From Ectobius pallidus (lineage: Eukaryota > Arthropoda > Insecta > Blattodea > Ectobiidae): a stretch of DNA of 64,000 nucleotides. A program made the translations under genes and the position numbers. How positions within the stretch are numbered: the first letter of the stretch is position 1; every line of letters begins with the position of its first letter. The stretch covers positions 197,494,174 to 197,558,173 of the forward strand of contig CAXKWD010000003.1 of assembly GCA_964059195.1 (NCBI GenBank). The letters run 5' to 3'. The notes under the pieces were generated by a model. The model searched no databases and had not been told where the DNA came from. It saw nothing but the letters and a program-made list of their open reading frames with translations. Of the stretch, positions 22,469-34,469 are shown piece after piece.

Positions 22469-23284
22469 TATTTATTTTTAAAATAATACTCATAATAATA
22501 ATAATAATAATAATAATAACTGTGAATCAATGAACCACTCATAATACAGTATTAGACTACAAGCAACTATTTTGTCAACCTAACAAAGTTTTTAATTGTT
22601 TTTCGTTTCCTTTAGCAGTCCATTAACCAACACTCCATTCTCAGTTACGAGGTATGAGTATTTATGTAAGTCTATAGTGATCCGAGGTGAACACCGCATA
22701 GTAAAACATTTAACGCCTGTCTGTTCAAGTCTTTTCATTTTCCACTAGCAATCACTGTACGTCAACACTGTTATCTTCATACATCAAAAGTGCATCTTAA
22801 CTGTAGGTTGAAACATGTTTTATTGCTTAAAAGAGAAAGTTAGGTAATGCCACCCCTTCGAACTGGTCATCTTGTGAGCTGGGAACAGAATTGCTACCTC
22901 CAGTAAACACACAATACAGTTGAGTTAGAAATGAAACCTTAAAAATTAAATTTTTAATGAAGTACATTACTTGGGAATAAAGCCGCAAAAAAGGAAAATA
23001 TGATAACATAAACCGAATCTTTGATAACAATAAACAGCATTTTTTCAATGTATCAGTATTAATCCGTACGGGACTTCATAAAAGTGATAACATTATCCGA
23101 CTGATAACATTATCGGCGATTACATTAAGCGGCATTCACTGTATATAACTATTTGGAAAAGCTAACATTTCGCCGGTTACGCTTATATCCAAATCGATCT
23201 CACGTAGCGTAACTAAACTTCTTGTTATAAACTGTCACTGAAGTACAACTGTTGATTTTTACTTGTAGGCCTACTGGTCCGCAT
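22469..23284. other. No gene recognised
   Basis: An (ATA)n run at about 22492-22519 and TAGGCCTA at 23266. GATAACATTATCCGACTGATA near 23085 is internally repetitive but not assigned. Confidence 0.35.
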
Positions 23285-23315
23285 GGACCGTATGTGCTTA
23301 TTGAAAACACACTAA

Positions 23316-23990
23316 GGGCCGGTATTATAATCATGTTTTAACCTTCAGTTTTAGTTTAAACTTTAGTTTTTCATATTTTTGCGTATTATAAACGATAACT
23401 ACAAGTTAACCTTAAGTTTAACCTAACTGGACCTTTTCTACCGTTTAACCTACAGTTTAAGACGTTATTATTATTTTAATGAAAACGGCTATAAAAACAC
23501 GATTATAAGACAGTATCAACAAATTCAATTTCGGATACAACATGCTATGAGAAGATGAGACAAAACTTAAAGTAATTCTATTTGTTTACTTTACGGAACG
23601 GAAAGAATATAGAAGGTTGTATATTGAAACAAATGCTAATACAATATCATTTTTATGAGCAATGAATAGCTATTTATTTTAGCTGTGATTGAAATCAACT
23701 TACACTGAGCAAAACTGAGTTCAATTTTGATTTAACCGTTTCTTGAATAATAAAATTTCTAGCTTCAATTTCTCTACATACAAACAAACAAATACAAGCG
23801 AATTAACAGATTTTATTGTTTTTATTTTATTTCCAAGGCCAATTCGTCTTCTTTTTTCAGCCAACAGGTCTACCAACACCATTGCACTACGGTTTAACTT
23901 AACCAGACCATTATAAAACGGCAGCTAGAGTTAAACTTTAGATTTGGGTTAACTTAATCTAAAGATCAACTTTGCTTATAATACCGGGCC
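23316..23990. mobile_element. PIF/Harbinger-like miniature element, TAA target duplication
   Basis: The ends are GGGCCGGTATTATAA and, inverted, GGCCCGGTATTATAA. TAA flanks both sides (23313-23315 and 23991-23993). A 3-bp TWA duplication is typical of PIF/Harbinger. Non-coding. The paralogous LINE fragment at 19395-19605 lacks it. Confidence 0.83.
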
Positions 23991-24339
23991 TAAAAAAGAA
24001 AGATAACAAACAACGAAACAAACGAAATACAAACTAATGACAAACATACTAAGCCTATCCATCACCCTCTACCCCCGCTCCCCCCATTTCCCGTTTTCTC
24101 GAAAACGAGCAGTCTGGCCGTCATAAAAGATTTCCCAATGCTTTCCTCAACCTCTTTGTCCGCCAGTAACTCCAAATATTTCGTTGCTCCCTATTTGATA
24201 GCGTAAAAGATATTAGTAGAAATTTTTCCCTCCAATTTTCCAAAGCTCAACAATTCGCCAGAATATGAAACCAAGATTCATCCTCTTTACATATCGGGCG
24301 TATTCGTATCCCATTTTCATCTGTGATCTTAATCATCAG

Positions 24340-25335
24340 TAGGGACCGGATTTTTAGGTTTTTAAAAACACTGTTTTAGGTTTTCCGTTAGGTGAAATAG
24401 TTTTTTTTAGGTTTTTTTGTCCAAAATATAGTTTTCGGGTAGAATAATTGGTTTAATGAATTTGAATGTGCTACATAGGATTGAATACATAATACTTGTG
24501 AAGTTTAACTTAACAAAATTGACTTAAATTTGTGTATACTTGCTTTAAGACAATATTATACAATTGAAGAGAGAAAGCATAAACAATCAAAAGAAGCAGT
24601 GAAAATAAGATTGCCTCACATTTCCTGGTTACAGTGTATCACTAAATATCTTTCAAGATTCTCAACCATGGGCGCCCATACCAGGGGGCAAGCCCCCCCC
24701 CCCCCCCAGCTCTCAGGGAAAGGAAAAATTAATATTAATATTTATTGTCAGGTGTTTTTCTTTTTTCTTTCTATAGTCAGGACAATTATATATAAGTCAG
24801 TACAGACATAAAAAGTTTGCAGAAGTTTTACGAAATCGACAACATTGAAGCAGAATCCACAGTGGATTAGAAAAGAGGGTCCAGGCCAACTAATGGCAAA
24901 CAAAAAAACAAGCGCTTTAAAACACAGAAATCTTTATCTTTGTTCATACACAGCAACAATGGTTGTTCTTACGACTATTTTAAAAGGAATGCGCCGGTAC
25001 TCTTTTCCTCTCTTGATACTGTCCATCCTAGACGACAATGGGTTGAATGAAACGGTGGTGGTATTAATTTCAACCCGACAAAAATTGTCTCTCCGCAAAA
25101 TATCGATTTCTCAACTGGCAAACAAAAAAGACAAAAAAAGTAGTCCAAATTAGATATTTTAGGTTTTATATCCCGTTTAGGTAGATTTAGGTTTTTATAC
25201 CCCATTTAGGTATTTTTAGGTGCCACAAAATGAATGTGGGTGAATCCTATGGACATGATTCGAAAAAGTGTATAAGCGCTTTTTGTTTTGGAAGTAAGGA
25301 AAAAAATAGGTAAACACCTAAGAATCCGGTCCCTA
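24340..25335. mobile_element. hAT-like element with 8-bp target duplication ATCATCAG
   Basis: The ends are TAGGGACCGGATTTTTAGG and, inverted, TAGGGACCGGATTCTTAGG. ATCATCAG lies at 24332-24339 and 25336-25343. A run of Cs sits near 24695-24708. Internal ORFs (for example 24845-25153) resemble nothing I know. The subterminal sequence repeats TTTAGGTTTTT on both sides, possible transposase-binding sites. Confidence 0.88.
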
Positions 25336-25496
25336 ATCATCAGCCAACTCCCATGTCTTTATGAAGCAAGCCCCAGTTTGTGAAGTTCAAGATTGAAATT
25401 CAAGTGAAACCACATTCATGCATTGTGCATTTACTGTTGCCTATCAGTATCCTTCAAACGGTTCCTAACTTCCTCACCTTCCTCTACACACTTCTC

Positions 25497-25856
25497 CTAT
25501 TTCCAAACGTTTCTTATACCTATTGTTTCTAATCCCTTTCTTAATTTGGAAGCCCATGTCATATTCCCGCCTATAGTTAACTGTTCTTGATAACATTTCA
25601 CTCTAATTAGAGACTGATCCCTCAGCGTAAGATTTAACCAATATATCACTATCGTAAGTTTACACTCTATGGTCTCAGTATAAGGTACAACTCTCTCAAA
25701 ATGCCACAGTTTGCTGTCGCCCAAAATCTCTTTAAAAAATCGCGCCCTGACTTGATCCAAATTCTCTGTTTGTTCCCAACCCCATATCTCAGCCCCATAA
25801 GTAATAGTCCATCTCACTATTGCCCCATACAGAGTTTCCACTAAACTTGTTGGCAT
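25497..25856 (-). pseudogene. LINE reverse-transcriptase C-terminal region
   Basis: 119 readable codons with TYGAEIWGWEQTENLDQVRA followed by RFFKEILGD, the conserved thumb/post-palm region of insect LINE ORF2. It belongs to the LINE relic of this locus and is separated from its palm domain by the hAT miniature at 25935-26419. Frame intact over this stretch, but not functional alone. Confidence 0.75.
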
Positions 25857-25934
25857 GTCTGGAATTTAGCTACCTATCCGAAGAGTCTCCTCTGTTTTCA
25901 GTACTTTATGTTTCGTCATGTAAATATGCATCAC

Positions 25935-26419
25935 CAGGCTTTAAAACTTAGTGCCCGATCGAATATGTTAACAGCAACTGTACTGTACAGACTTTGCTCG
26001 GCGTATGCGGTAGCTACCATATGCTAGTTCACGTGATAGTAAACAAAGCGGATTACAGGTATAGAAAGACCACAAAATAACTTCTCATTCTCTAAACTCA
26101 CATTACAAGCATGCAAAACGTTACGTTTTCCTGTTTGTGTGTAATAGTCCCTCCCAAATGTTTCAATATATGTTTGCGTTTTAGAACACTTTACTTTCGG
26201 TATTCCGAACACGTATTATACATTTATAAACACGCATAATGACAAGGTACACTGTTTACCAATTTGAGAGGCACCGTACTACGAGCGTATTGACTTCTCA
26301 GTACTACCATCAATGACTGTCTTATCAGCCTACGCAATCGCCCCCACCTCCTATACTCAGGCTGTTGGTAACCGGAATCATCTCCCTCTGTGGGTTCGGG
26401 CACTAAGTTTTAAAGCCTG
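25935..26419. mobile_element. hAT-type miniature element with 8-bp target duplication TGCATCAC
   Basis: Starts CAGGCTTTAAAACTTAGTG and ends with its inverse. TGCATCAC lies at 25927-25934 and 26420-26427. It sits inside LINE sequence. No coding capacity. Confidence 0.9.
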
Positions 26420-26474
26420 TGCATCACCCAACATCCGATCATAGAAAGCATCATACCTAAATACACGGAGCTTT

Positions 26475-26711
26475 TCACGTTATCCAAAGATTGTCCCGCA
26501 TACGTCCATGTCTCTTCCCTACTATAAACCGATCCGTTCTTAAAGTCCATTGTCTTTGTATTTGTTTTATTAACACCATGTCATTTGTGTATAAAATCAC
26601 AGGGACATGGACATTCCTCACTTCAGGTGGCACCATAAATATGTACAGTGAGTCCCACGCAAGAGTTGGCCAATGACGCGGGTTTCTGTTTCGCGGTGGA
26701 CACAGTTCCAA
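26475..26711 (-). pseudogene. LINE reverse-transcriptase palm relic
   Basis: VPVILYTNDMVLI occupies the place of the catalytic (F/Y)ADD motif; the first Asp is replaced by Asn, so it is inactive. Upstream palm motifs are lost. It belongs to the relic ending near 23285. Confidence 0.6.
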
Positions 26712-26997
26712 CTCCCGGGCGATCGGGTGAAATATCTACGCTAATAAAGCAGCAGTACTGATATTTAAAAAGTGTGGCATGCTATTTTTTTAATAATTCA
26801 AAACATTGTCTTAGAATAGAACCCCCTTAAAGCTTTCATGAGAGTCTTCGATCATTTTTTCTCTGCATGTCTAAAATACTACAGTACACAAAAAAACGTA
26901 ACATTTAATTTTTCCAAAATTTCAGTTTAGGCTTACGTTAATACTAAGATGATGATACATGATAATACATGATCATCTAAATCGTTACCTCCTAATA

Positions 26998-28027
26998 GGT
27001 TCTGTTCTGTGAACTATAAATATTTTTTATTTTAATTAATGATTTGAGTTTTAACATGTCAAGTTTTACTACAATTTATGCAGATGATACCTCTTTAGTT
27101 AACTATCATAAGAATTTAGATGAGTTGAAAATATTGTCTGAAAGCAGCTTATCAGAGGCCGTTGCTTGGTTTGAAACAAATGGCCTATACTTAAATGCTA
27201 ATAAGACTCAAAGTTTACGTGTGTCTCTGAGAAACGGTAGTTCCACAGAAGACAATGATGTAGTCAAATTATTAGGAATTAGTATAGATGCTAATCTTAC
27301 ATGGAAAACCCATATAGGCCTAGACAATGTTTTCAAAAGACTTTCTAGGGTAATTTATCTATTAGTCAATTTAAAGAGACAGGTTTCATTGAAATATCTT
27401 AAAATGGCCTATATTTCCTTTTTTGAAAGCATCATGAGGTATGGGTTGATTGTCTGGGGCAAGGGCGATGGCCTATATAAAATATTAATTATTCAGAAGA
27501 AATCCCTCAGGATCTTCACCAATTCGAAGCCTTTGGACCATTGTAGACCACTATTTATTCAAACAGGAATTTTATCCATCATTAATTTGTACATATATGA
27601 TGTTTTAATCTATGTTAAAAAAATCTACATTATTTTGTATAAATCAAGAAACAACATACACGGTCATCAAACAAGGTATAGTAATAATTTAGACTTACCA
27701 AGATGTAGATTGTCTACAACTATGAGGTACCACCATTATCTAGGATTAAGACTGTATAATAGATTACCTTTAGCCTGGCATCATTTGCCTTTTAATATAT
27801 ATGCAAATACGTTATACGAATGGCTCTCAAGGAATCCTTTTTATAAGATAGACGAATATTTCACAAGAAATATTGTACAATAGGATTAATTTTTATGTTT
27901 TAATGTTTTAATGTTTTATATAGTAGTTCACTGTTTAATGTTTAGGGCGATGTCTATTGCTGGTTTGTAACTGGCTGAACGAAAAATAATTTTTTATTAT
28001 TATTTATTATTATTATTATTATTATTA
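26998..28027 (+). mobile_element. 5'-truncated LINE (Jockey/CR1-like) with (ATT)n tail
   Basis: Begins inside the reverse-transcriptase palm: a GSVL remnant (26998) in one frame, then ILINDLS and IYADDT in the next. It continues through the whole C-terminal region to a TAG at about 27881, a short 3' untranslated part and an (ATT)n tail (27983-28027). 5' truncation is normal for LINE insertion. Confidence 0.8.
27020..27883 (+). pseudogene. Reverse-transcriptase C-terminal half, open frame
   Basis: About 287 codons open from after a TAA at 27017. Shows ILINDLS, the catalytic YADD (about 27077), WFETNGLYLNANKTQ, KLLGISIDANLTWKTHI, an IMRYGLIVWG thumb motif and HCRPLF. All follow the normal order of a Jockey/CR1-type ORF2, but the fingers, endonuclease and ORF1 are missing, so it cannot transpose. 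The open frame suggests a fairly young insertion. Codons 27316-27321 add two residues (Gly-Leu) between the usual HI and DNV, through a TAGGCCTA. Confidence 0.82.
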
Positions 28028-28910
28028 TGTAATATTCACTGCCATATAATAGAGAATGCAAATAGACGTGAACTCCATTCTCCATTCATTGCTCTCGTTA
28101 TGGATACGAAGAAGAATTGCTGGTATTATTCCTTTAAAGCGAGAGAAACTTTCAAATTACTGGTGAGGTTGTTCTCACAACGCTTTTAGCATTCTGCATG
28201 CAACTTGTTTGTCATTACTTAGATATCTCTATGCTTCACTCCTGTGAAGAAGCACTCTTTTTTCCGGCTTAGAGCTCCGTGAGAAGGAAGTCATCAAAAC
28301 AGGATGGGGATGGAATAGGAATAGGGTACACCGTGGCAATTCATACACATTCTCTTGTGTTTGGCTTCTACTTCTCGCTAGCAGTAAATTTATTCATATC
28401 TCCAAAGAACTTGTTCTGACTAGTTTTGATATATGATTGCATTTACTGCAGTTATTCACTCGAGAGAAGAAAGACTTCTCAACTTCCTATGTTGATACAA
28501 GAAGTTACAGGCATTTCACAAAGTACAATCTTCCAGAGGTAAAGTTACTTCATAAAAGGATTCGCGTTATTACACCGGTTCACTGATTCTTCATTACAGG
28601 AATAGTTTATCATAGAGACCTATAAATCTACAGTGTATTTAGTTCGCGATTAAAATTTAATCCTGTTCTTTCCTTTTCCATTTTTGTCTCTATCTCCCTC
28701 GCAATCTTTTTCCTTTAATTTTTTCTTTTTCTCTACTTCCATTATCCGCTTTCTGAGTTTATATATCTTCTTGTAGGTTACTGGATCTGTGTATATTTAT
28801 TATTCAGTTTGTTCTTCCACTTTTATTATTTCGGGCATTCCATTTTGTTTTTCCCTACTATCCCGAATTTTTCCTCTTTGGCTTATTGCTTCTTTTCCTC
28901 TTTCTCCTTC
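28028..28910. other. No gene recognised
   Basis: Spacer becoming pyrimidine-rich from about 28660. No supported feature. Confidence 0.35.
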
Positions 28911-29760
28911 CTTATTTACTTACTTACACAATGCCAATAGACAATTCCTAAGCAAGATGAAAGATGAAGGAATATTACCTATTTGATGGAACCCGTAGGT
29001 TAAGTGCCGCGCTTACCTGAGCCTCCATTTAACCCTATTCTGTGCTAACTCCAACCATCCCTCGCAAATCCTACTTCCCTTAAATCTATCCTAATGTTGT
29101 CCTCCCACAAACATGTTGGCCTTTTTCCTTCGGGTCTCCCAATTATTATTTTCCTCCCCCATGCGCTCAACGTGTCCAGCCCATTTCATCCTTTATACTT
29201 AGTATATCCGATGAAGAGTACAGGTTATGAAGCTCGTCGTTATGCAGTTTTCTCCAGTCCCCATTTTCATCTCTTCAAACACTCTCAGATTATGTTCTTC
29301 CCGAAGGGTAAGCGACCATGTCTCACATCCATATAATACAACCGGCAGGTTAATTGTCTTTTAAATTTTTATGTTTAGATTTCTGGACCCAAGACGAGAA
29401 AATAAGAGTTTCTGAACTGCATAAAAACAAGCATTTCCTGATTTGAGTCTACACTTAACTTCTGCCTTAATATTATTTCTTTCTGTTTATTATTGCTCCC
29501 AGATATTTGAATTTCTCCACTTGTTCGAACGATTTACCGGCTATTCTAATATTTTTAGCGTATTATTTTGAAGTCTCATGACCATATACTTTGATTTTTC
29601 TGTATTCATTCCTGCATTAATCCAACATTTCTGCAGGCATCTAAAATATTTTTCTAAAGGCATATTCCAAAGCGAAATTAAAAAGTAAAGGGTTATAGTA
29701 CATCTCCTTGCTTATGCCGCTTTTAATGGCGAACCTCCCGAACTCTCCTGCTCTCTATCT
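28911..29760 (-). pseudogene. LINE ORF2 relic with TTAC-type 3' tail
   Basis: The minus strand reads LYGCETWSLTLREEHNLRVF (about 29260-29340) in the post-palm region, preceded by FEQVEKFKYLGAIINR-like sequence near 29500. At its low-coordinate 3' end there is TATTTACTTACTTACAC (28911-28927), the target-primed tail of this LINE class. Many stops and frame changes. The family is abundant in insects; the non-coding parts look like ones I associate with Blattodea. Confidence 0.75.
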
Positions 29761-30131
29761 CTGTATTTTTTTTTTGTATCTGACTTACGGAGGAAACATA
29801 AAAAGGCTACAAAAAAATTACCTGCTGTGCGTAGTATAGGCCTAACTCATTTATATTTCGTATGCACTTCAAATGGAGTAATGTTCCTGATATAAATTCA
29901 GAATTATTCATCGCAGAAATGTGTGTCCATCTCATGCATAAAATATATTAATATGAACCCGATTAATTATAAATATACTCGTAATTAGAATATAATCAGC
30001 AGAAACTAAACTTTATTGATGACATGCATAGTAGGCCTATATTAACAATATTTCAGATTACTGATCTGTTAATAAAAAATCCGTGAAGCTCGTTTAGAAC
30101 AACGAATAAAATCATGTAAACTGATGTAACA
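29761..30131. other. Spacer, no gene
   Basis: TAGGCCTA at 29837 and 30032; otherwise AT-rich. Confidence 0.35.
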
Positions 30132-31000
30132 AAGTGCCAGTATGTTTTTGTTTAATCAGTTATGACTGCAATTATGATATGCAGAATATGTTTTTTAAAA
30201 ATTGATTTCCAAGTTAAGCTCCAGATTTATTCATTAAGCAGTGCTTACTGAAGAAGAAAGGTCTACCATCTCGGTCACCTGGGTCATTTTAACGGTCTAG
30301 TTGGATAAGCGCATGTAAATCAATATGTTTTTTGTCATAGCTACCTGTATTTTAATTTCCAAGGCCTTATAAGATCACAGTAAAACAATAGGCTATGTTG
30401 TCAAGATAACTGATTTTCATTTTTTTTATAAATTTTTTCGAATACGTATATTACCATAAAATAGGCACTAAATTGAGCATTACTCCGAAACAGGACAACC
30501 GATTTTATCCATTATGAATAGGCTCTTCCCATGGACATTATAAATGTGTATACCAAGTTTCATAAAAATCCGGTAAAGCGTATTTGAGTTACCGCGTCTT
30601 TAAAATATACACTAAATTGGGTTTTACTCCGGTACCGGTCAACAGATTAGGTTCAAATTCAATAAGGCACTTCTTATGGACGTCATAAATGGGTATACCA
30701 AGTTTCATGGAAATCCGATACAGCGTATTTGAGTGATGGCGCCTTTCTATTAGAAAGGCGCCATAATCTATTAAAATAGGCACTAAATTGGGCATTACTC
30801 CGGTACCGGTGAACCGATTTGGTTCAATATCAATAGGATTCTTCCCATGGACATTATAAATGTGTTTTCCAAGTTTCATGAAAATCAGAAAAAGCGTATT
30901 TGAGTTATGGTGCGTACAGACACACGGACAGACAGACGGACAGACGGACAGACATTTTTTCGTCCACCACACAATCTCATAAAGTACCATACTGGCACTT
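30132..31000 (-). mobile_element. AAGTGCCAG-family repeat, long form, inverse orientation
   Basis: Very close to 16162-17033 in length (869 against 872 bp) and in having three internal tandem units. Both share the 12-bp-arm palindrome around GGCGCC, TAGGCTA/TAGCCTA at the same place and a small tRNA-like fragment. The minus strand is open for 139 codons (30589-31008). Confidence 0.8.
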
Positions 31001-31593
31001 AATAACAAAACTGCAGGAAAGATGGTTGCTTAGGATTCGTGCTTTAGGCCTGTTAATATTTTGTTACTTATAAAATTAAGTTCTTCAATTATTCAAGAAT
31101 TGGTGTAGTGTAAGCATTTTAGTTTCGGTCAACCAATTTATATAAGAGAAACGAGTACATATTTTCTTCAAATGTTCACTTACCACCCGTGTACGGTATT
31201 TGCACAGAGTATTCAAGACATTTAAGATTTTCATTTGTCATTCAGTAATACATTTACAATAGAATTTGTCACTAGATAAAAATTAAACATTATTTTAAAG
31301 TTAAAATGATACAGGTGATGGGTAGGCATACTACACTGCACTTCATGGACCCAGATTATCAATTTACACACATAACAGAACAAACAAATAAAAATAAAAA
31401 CTAATAATAAGTTGATCTTTCTGCTAAAATTTCCCAGGTTAACTAGGCTTAATCTCTTTTAGAGAATTGTCTACTTGTCTGGGATTTAATAATCTTCTCA
31501 TTTATTAAAATAAGCAACTTTCAGATAACAAAAATATAAGCTTCCTCTTTTTTGCACTAAAATCGGATAGAATTACTCATTTGAATCAAGTAC

Positions 31594-31596
<3 letters not shown>
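31001..31596. other. No gene recognised
   Basis: AT-rich spacer. Confidence 0.35.

Positions 31597-31674
<78 letters not shown>
31597..31674. repeat. (TTA)n microsatellite
   Basis: A nearly perfect tract abutting the 3' side of a SINE, so it probably grew from the SINE tail. Confidence 0.9.
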
Positions 31675-31676
<2 letters not shown>

Positions 31677-31682
31677 CAGCTG

Positions 31683-31985
31683 TGTTTATAATCTTTTTAG
31701 CTGCGAGGCCATATCAAGAGTTCGGGATCTGTGTCTATACAGTAGGGTAAGCCATGGAGCTAGCGATTTTCAATTGTTTCAATTGGGGTGAATTTCAACT
31801 GATAATAATTTAAATGGATATATTATAGGCTAAAATGAAATGATGAGGATGATTAATGTATAAAAAATCCAATTCGGCATATACCTTTACGACTGGGGAA
31901 ACCATGAAAAACCCCGGCCATGGAATTTGAACTTGGGACGTCCCGAATGCGAGTCCAAGACGTTACCATCTCGGCCACCTCTCTC
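31683..31985 (-). mobile_element. tRNA-derived SINE, family A
   Basis: On the minus strand the head reads GAGGTGGCCGAGATGGTAAC (A box) and AAGTTCAAATTCC (B box), then GGTTTCCCCAGTCGTAAAGG in the body. The tail is the adjoining (TAA)n. Homologous to 605-935 and 54413-54600. Confidence 0.82.
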
Positions 31986-33573
31986 GAGTATTATGAACAG
32001 AGAGTTTCATAGAATATGCATGAAGGTTATGTAAGTGTAATCGTTTACCGATATAAATTATAATAATTAGGCGTAATTTACAAATTTTCAACTAATTTCA
32101 TTTTCACTTACGGAGGTAGTGACTTGTGTTTTTTTTTTTTTTTTTTTTAATAATCATTTTTATTTCTGCATGCGCCATTACATTAGTAATATTACATGCG
32201 GTCTTACTCCTTCTTGTAAGGACATGTTAGCCCTATAGAAAGGAAGTTCACTTGGTGATAAACATTTGTTTACCAGGTCTTTTGTACAATGAACAATGTT
32301 TAGATTGTTCAGGAGCTACAGGTTTTTCAATCTCTGGTTCCTTTGTAACTTTCTGACAAATGCTAGGGGCCACACTGTTGTGGCACAAAAGATAGGGTAT
32401 GTGATATTAGTTGCTGAAACAATCAAAACGTAAAATAGTAACCATTTGTCTGTGTATATAATAAATCAATGTATAAAATGCATGGGTTATGTTGTACAGT
32501 TGAGAATAATGTTCGCTGAGTAGAAATAGAATCATATGCCGGTTGTGTTCAGCAAAGCACGAAATCAATTAACTTTCAATTCAGAGCACTCCTGTTTCAA
32601 TCTGAAACAGTTTTATTCCGCAAAAAGTTTTAATCGTCGAGAATTGTACTGACATTCGATAATGTGCCGTTATTGGATTCACAATCACCTGTAACAATTT
32701 GCCTGGCATTCATGTATCAGTATGTATTCACGGATTTCAGTTTTGTGTAACTGATGAAACCATATTGGGCAGGCTGTAAAGAAGAATGTTCGAAGGATCT
32801 GTGTTAGGTAGATAGGTATAGTCCAGTTATTCTTAACATACCCAGTTTCTTTTGTTAGCAATAACGTTTTCCGACAGCTCAATCCAAAACTCTTTATTTT
32901 ACCACACCAATCAGCTACTTACCTCAGTCAAACAAAATCCGAGAATGTCCTGTGAAGGCTGTGACATCTACTCATCTACTCCGCGTGGAGTGAAACTCGG
33001 GGTTGCAAGATCTGGTTACAGTAAACAGTAACACGTGTGAATTGATTAAGCCGAAGAAAGAACTCAGGTCAGTGGTAAAAATGAGAGAATATTGCAACGT
33101 TCCTTTTGTTCTGGAAAGTGGAAACCAAAACCAACTTGGTCAGATCAATTAACTTAAAGAAACACTGACTTAATGGTCTATTCCTTTGAAGCCGCCTGGA
33201 TATGTAATGAAAACACTTCCATCCCATACCATGTCATCAGAGTTTGTTTATTAGCCCATGTCCAGAAACGGTTTGTTTGTTATGATCAAAGAAATATGAA
33301 GGACACGTCATTAGTCTCCCTTCCCTCCTGCAGTCAGCCAGGTTATATAGTCGTCTTACTACCATCATCCCCAGTGGTGTCTTTGAAGTATTGCTTGTTT
33401 AATGCAAGAAGTTCACACTCGTTAAAACCGCGTGTTGAAGTGTTGTCATATCTCAGTCGGAAACGGGAATGAAAGAAACTCCAAAATGTTGAATTAAACT
33501 ACCATTGTTATTAGACTGACTTCGCAACAGACTCTGTTTCCTGCTTGGATTTCATTAAGCGGGGACGGACATA
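31986..33573. other. No gene recognised
   Basis: A poly-T run at 32130-32150 could be the poly-A tail of a minus-strand retroposon, but the sequence upstream of it on that strand (to about 32900) has no family I recognise. ORFs of 62-99 codons here look random. Confidence 0.35.
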
Positions 33574-34287
33574 CAGCTTTCGGTGAAATTCATTGGTAAG
33601 AAATAGGTGAATTTCATTATTTTTTCTCAGTAATTAATTGCTGTAGAATCTTGCAATCTGCCATTCGCTTTATTGACTACTTCTAAAAGTGAATGCTATA
33701 TTCTAAATAAATAAAACTGTCACAGTTTTGGGTAATTATCGTTACAAAATGGGAGCCACGTTTCGTGCAGTAAATCGCCGTTTCCATGATAATTCCCACA
33801 ATGGCAATATTTTTGAGAGAATCTTTTTTTTTTTTTTTTTTTTTTTTTGTCTATTTCCAAACATCACATGAACAACATGATTTACAATCTTTGGAATATC
33901 TTCAGTATAAGTATTTAAAAAATTAATTTCTTTAAATTTTATCTTCCATTAAAATATATATTTAAAAAAATAAACTATTAATGTTAAATGAATGATTCCA
34001 GATAGAGTTGTTTATATGATAATAAAAGATACACGGAAAAATAATCACTGAGAAATATTGATAATTGTTATCAGGGAAACGGCAGTTCAGTGCATGAATC
34101 CTAGTAGCCATTTTGAGACGATAATTACCCATAACTGTAACAGTTTTATTAATTTAGAATATAGCATTCACTTTTAGAAGTAGTCAATAAAGAGAATGTC
34201 AGATTGCAAGACTGTAGAGCAATTCATTGCTGATGGGAAAATAATGAAATTTACCTATTTCTCACCTATGTATTTCATGGAAAGCTG
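33574..34287. mobile_element. Fold-back element, arms of about 250 bp
   Basis: The left arm starts CAGCTTTCGGTGAAAT, and the right arm is its inverse ending near 34287. Long shared stretches include TTATTGACTACTTCTAAAAG and GGGTAATTATCGT. The centre holds a T22 run (33829-33850). No coding capacity; superfamily undetermined. Confidence 0.78.
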
Positions 34288-34469
34288 AATTTTATCCCAA
34301 GCAGAGGGGATAAAATTCCAAACCGTTGCTTGGCTGTTCGTCCAACCATGGTAACGTTAGGGATGGGAGAGCTTATATTCGTATAATTTTGAGTAAAATG
34401 AAATTTTGTGATTGGTGGGAAGAGGTTGTAGTGTATCGATCAATCAGAATTAAGGACTTTTATTGGTTA

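Larger units (their letters stand above)
23285..26711 (-). mobile_element. LINE relic carrying three nested DNA transposons
   Basis: On the minus strand, in order: a degenerate reverse-transcriptase motif (LYTNDMVL, 26475-26711), an inserted hAT miniature (25935-26419), the C-terminal YGAEIWGW region (25497-25856), an inserted hAT-like element (24340-25335), a CxxC...H...C-like segment RPICKEDESWFHILANC (about 24250-24322), then 3' sequence interrupted by a Harbinger-like miniature (23316-23990). Collinearity shows one ancient LINE later used as landing ground. Confidence 0.72.

Noticed and set aside
22827..23048. 73-codon minus-strand ORF
   Set aside because: Random-looking, adjacent to transposon debris, no conserved motif.
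33173..33472. 99-codon plus-strand ORF as a host exon
   Set aside because: No domain, no splice context I can support and no resemblance to known proteins.
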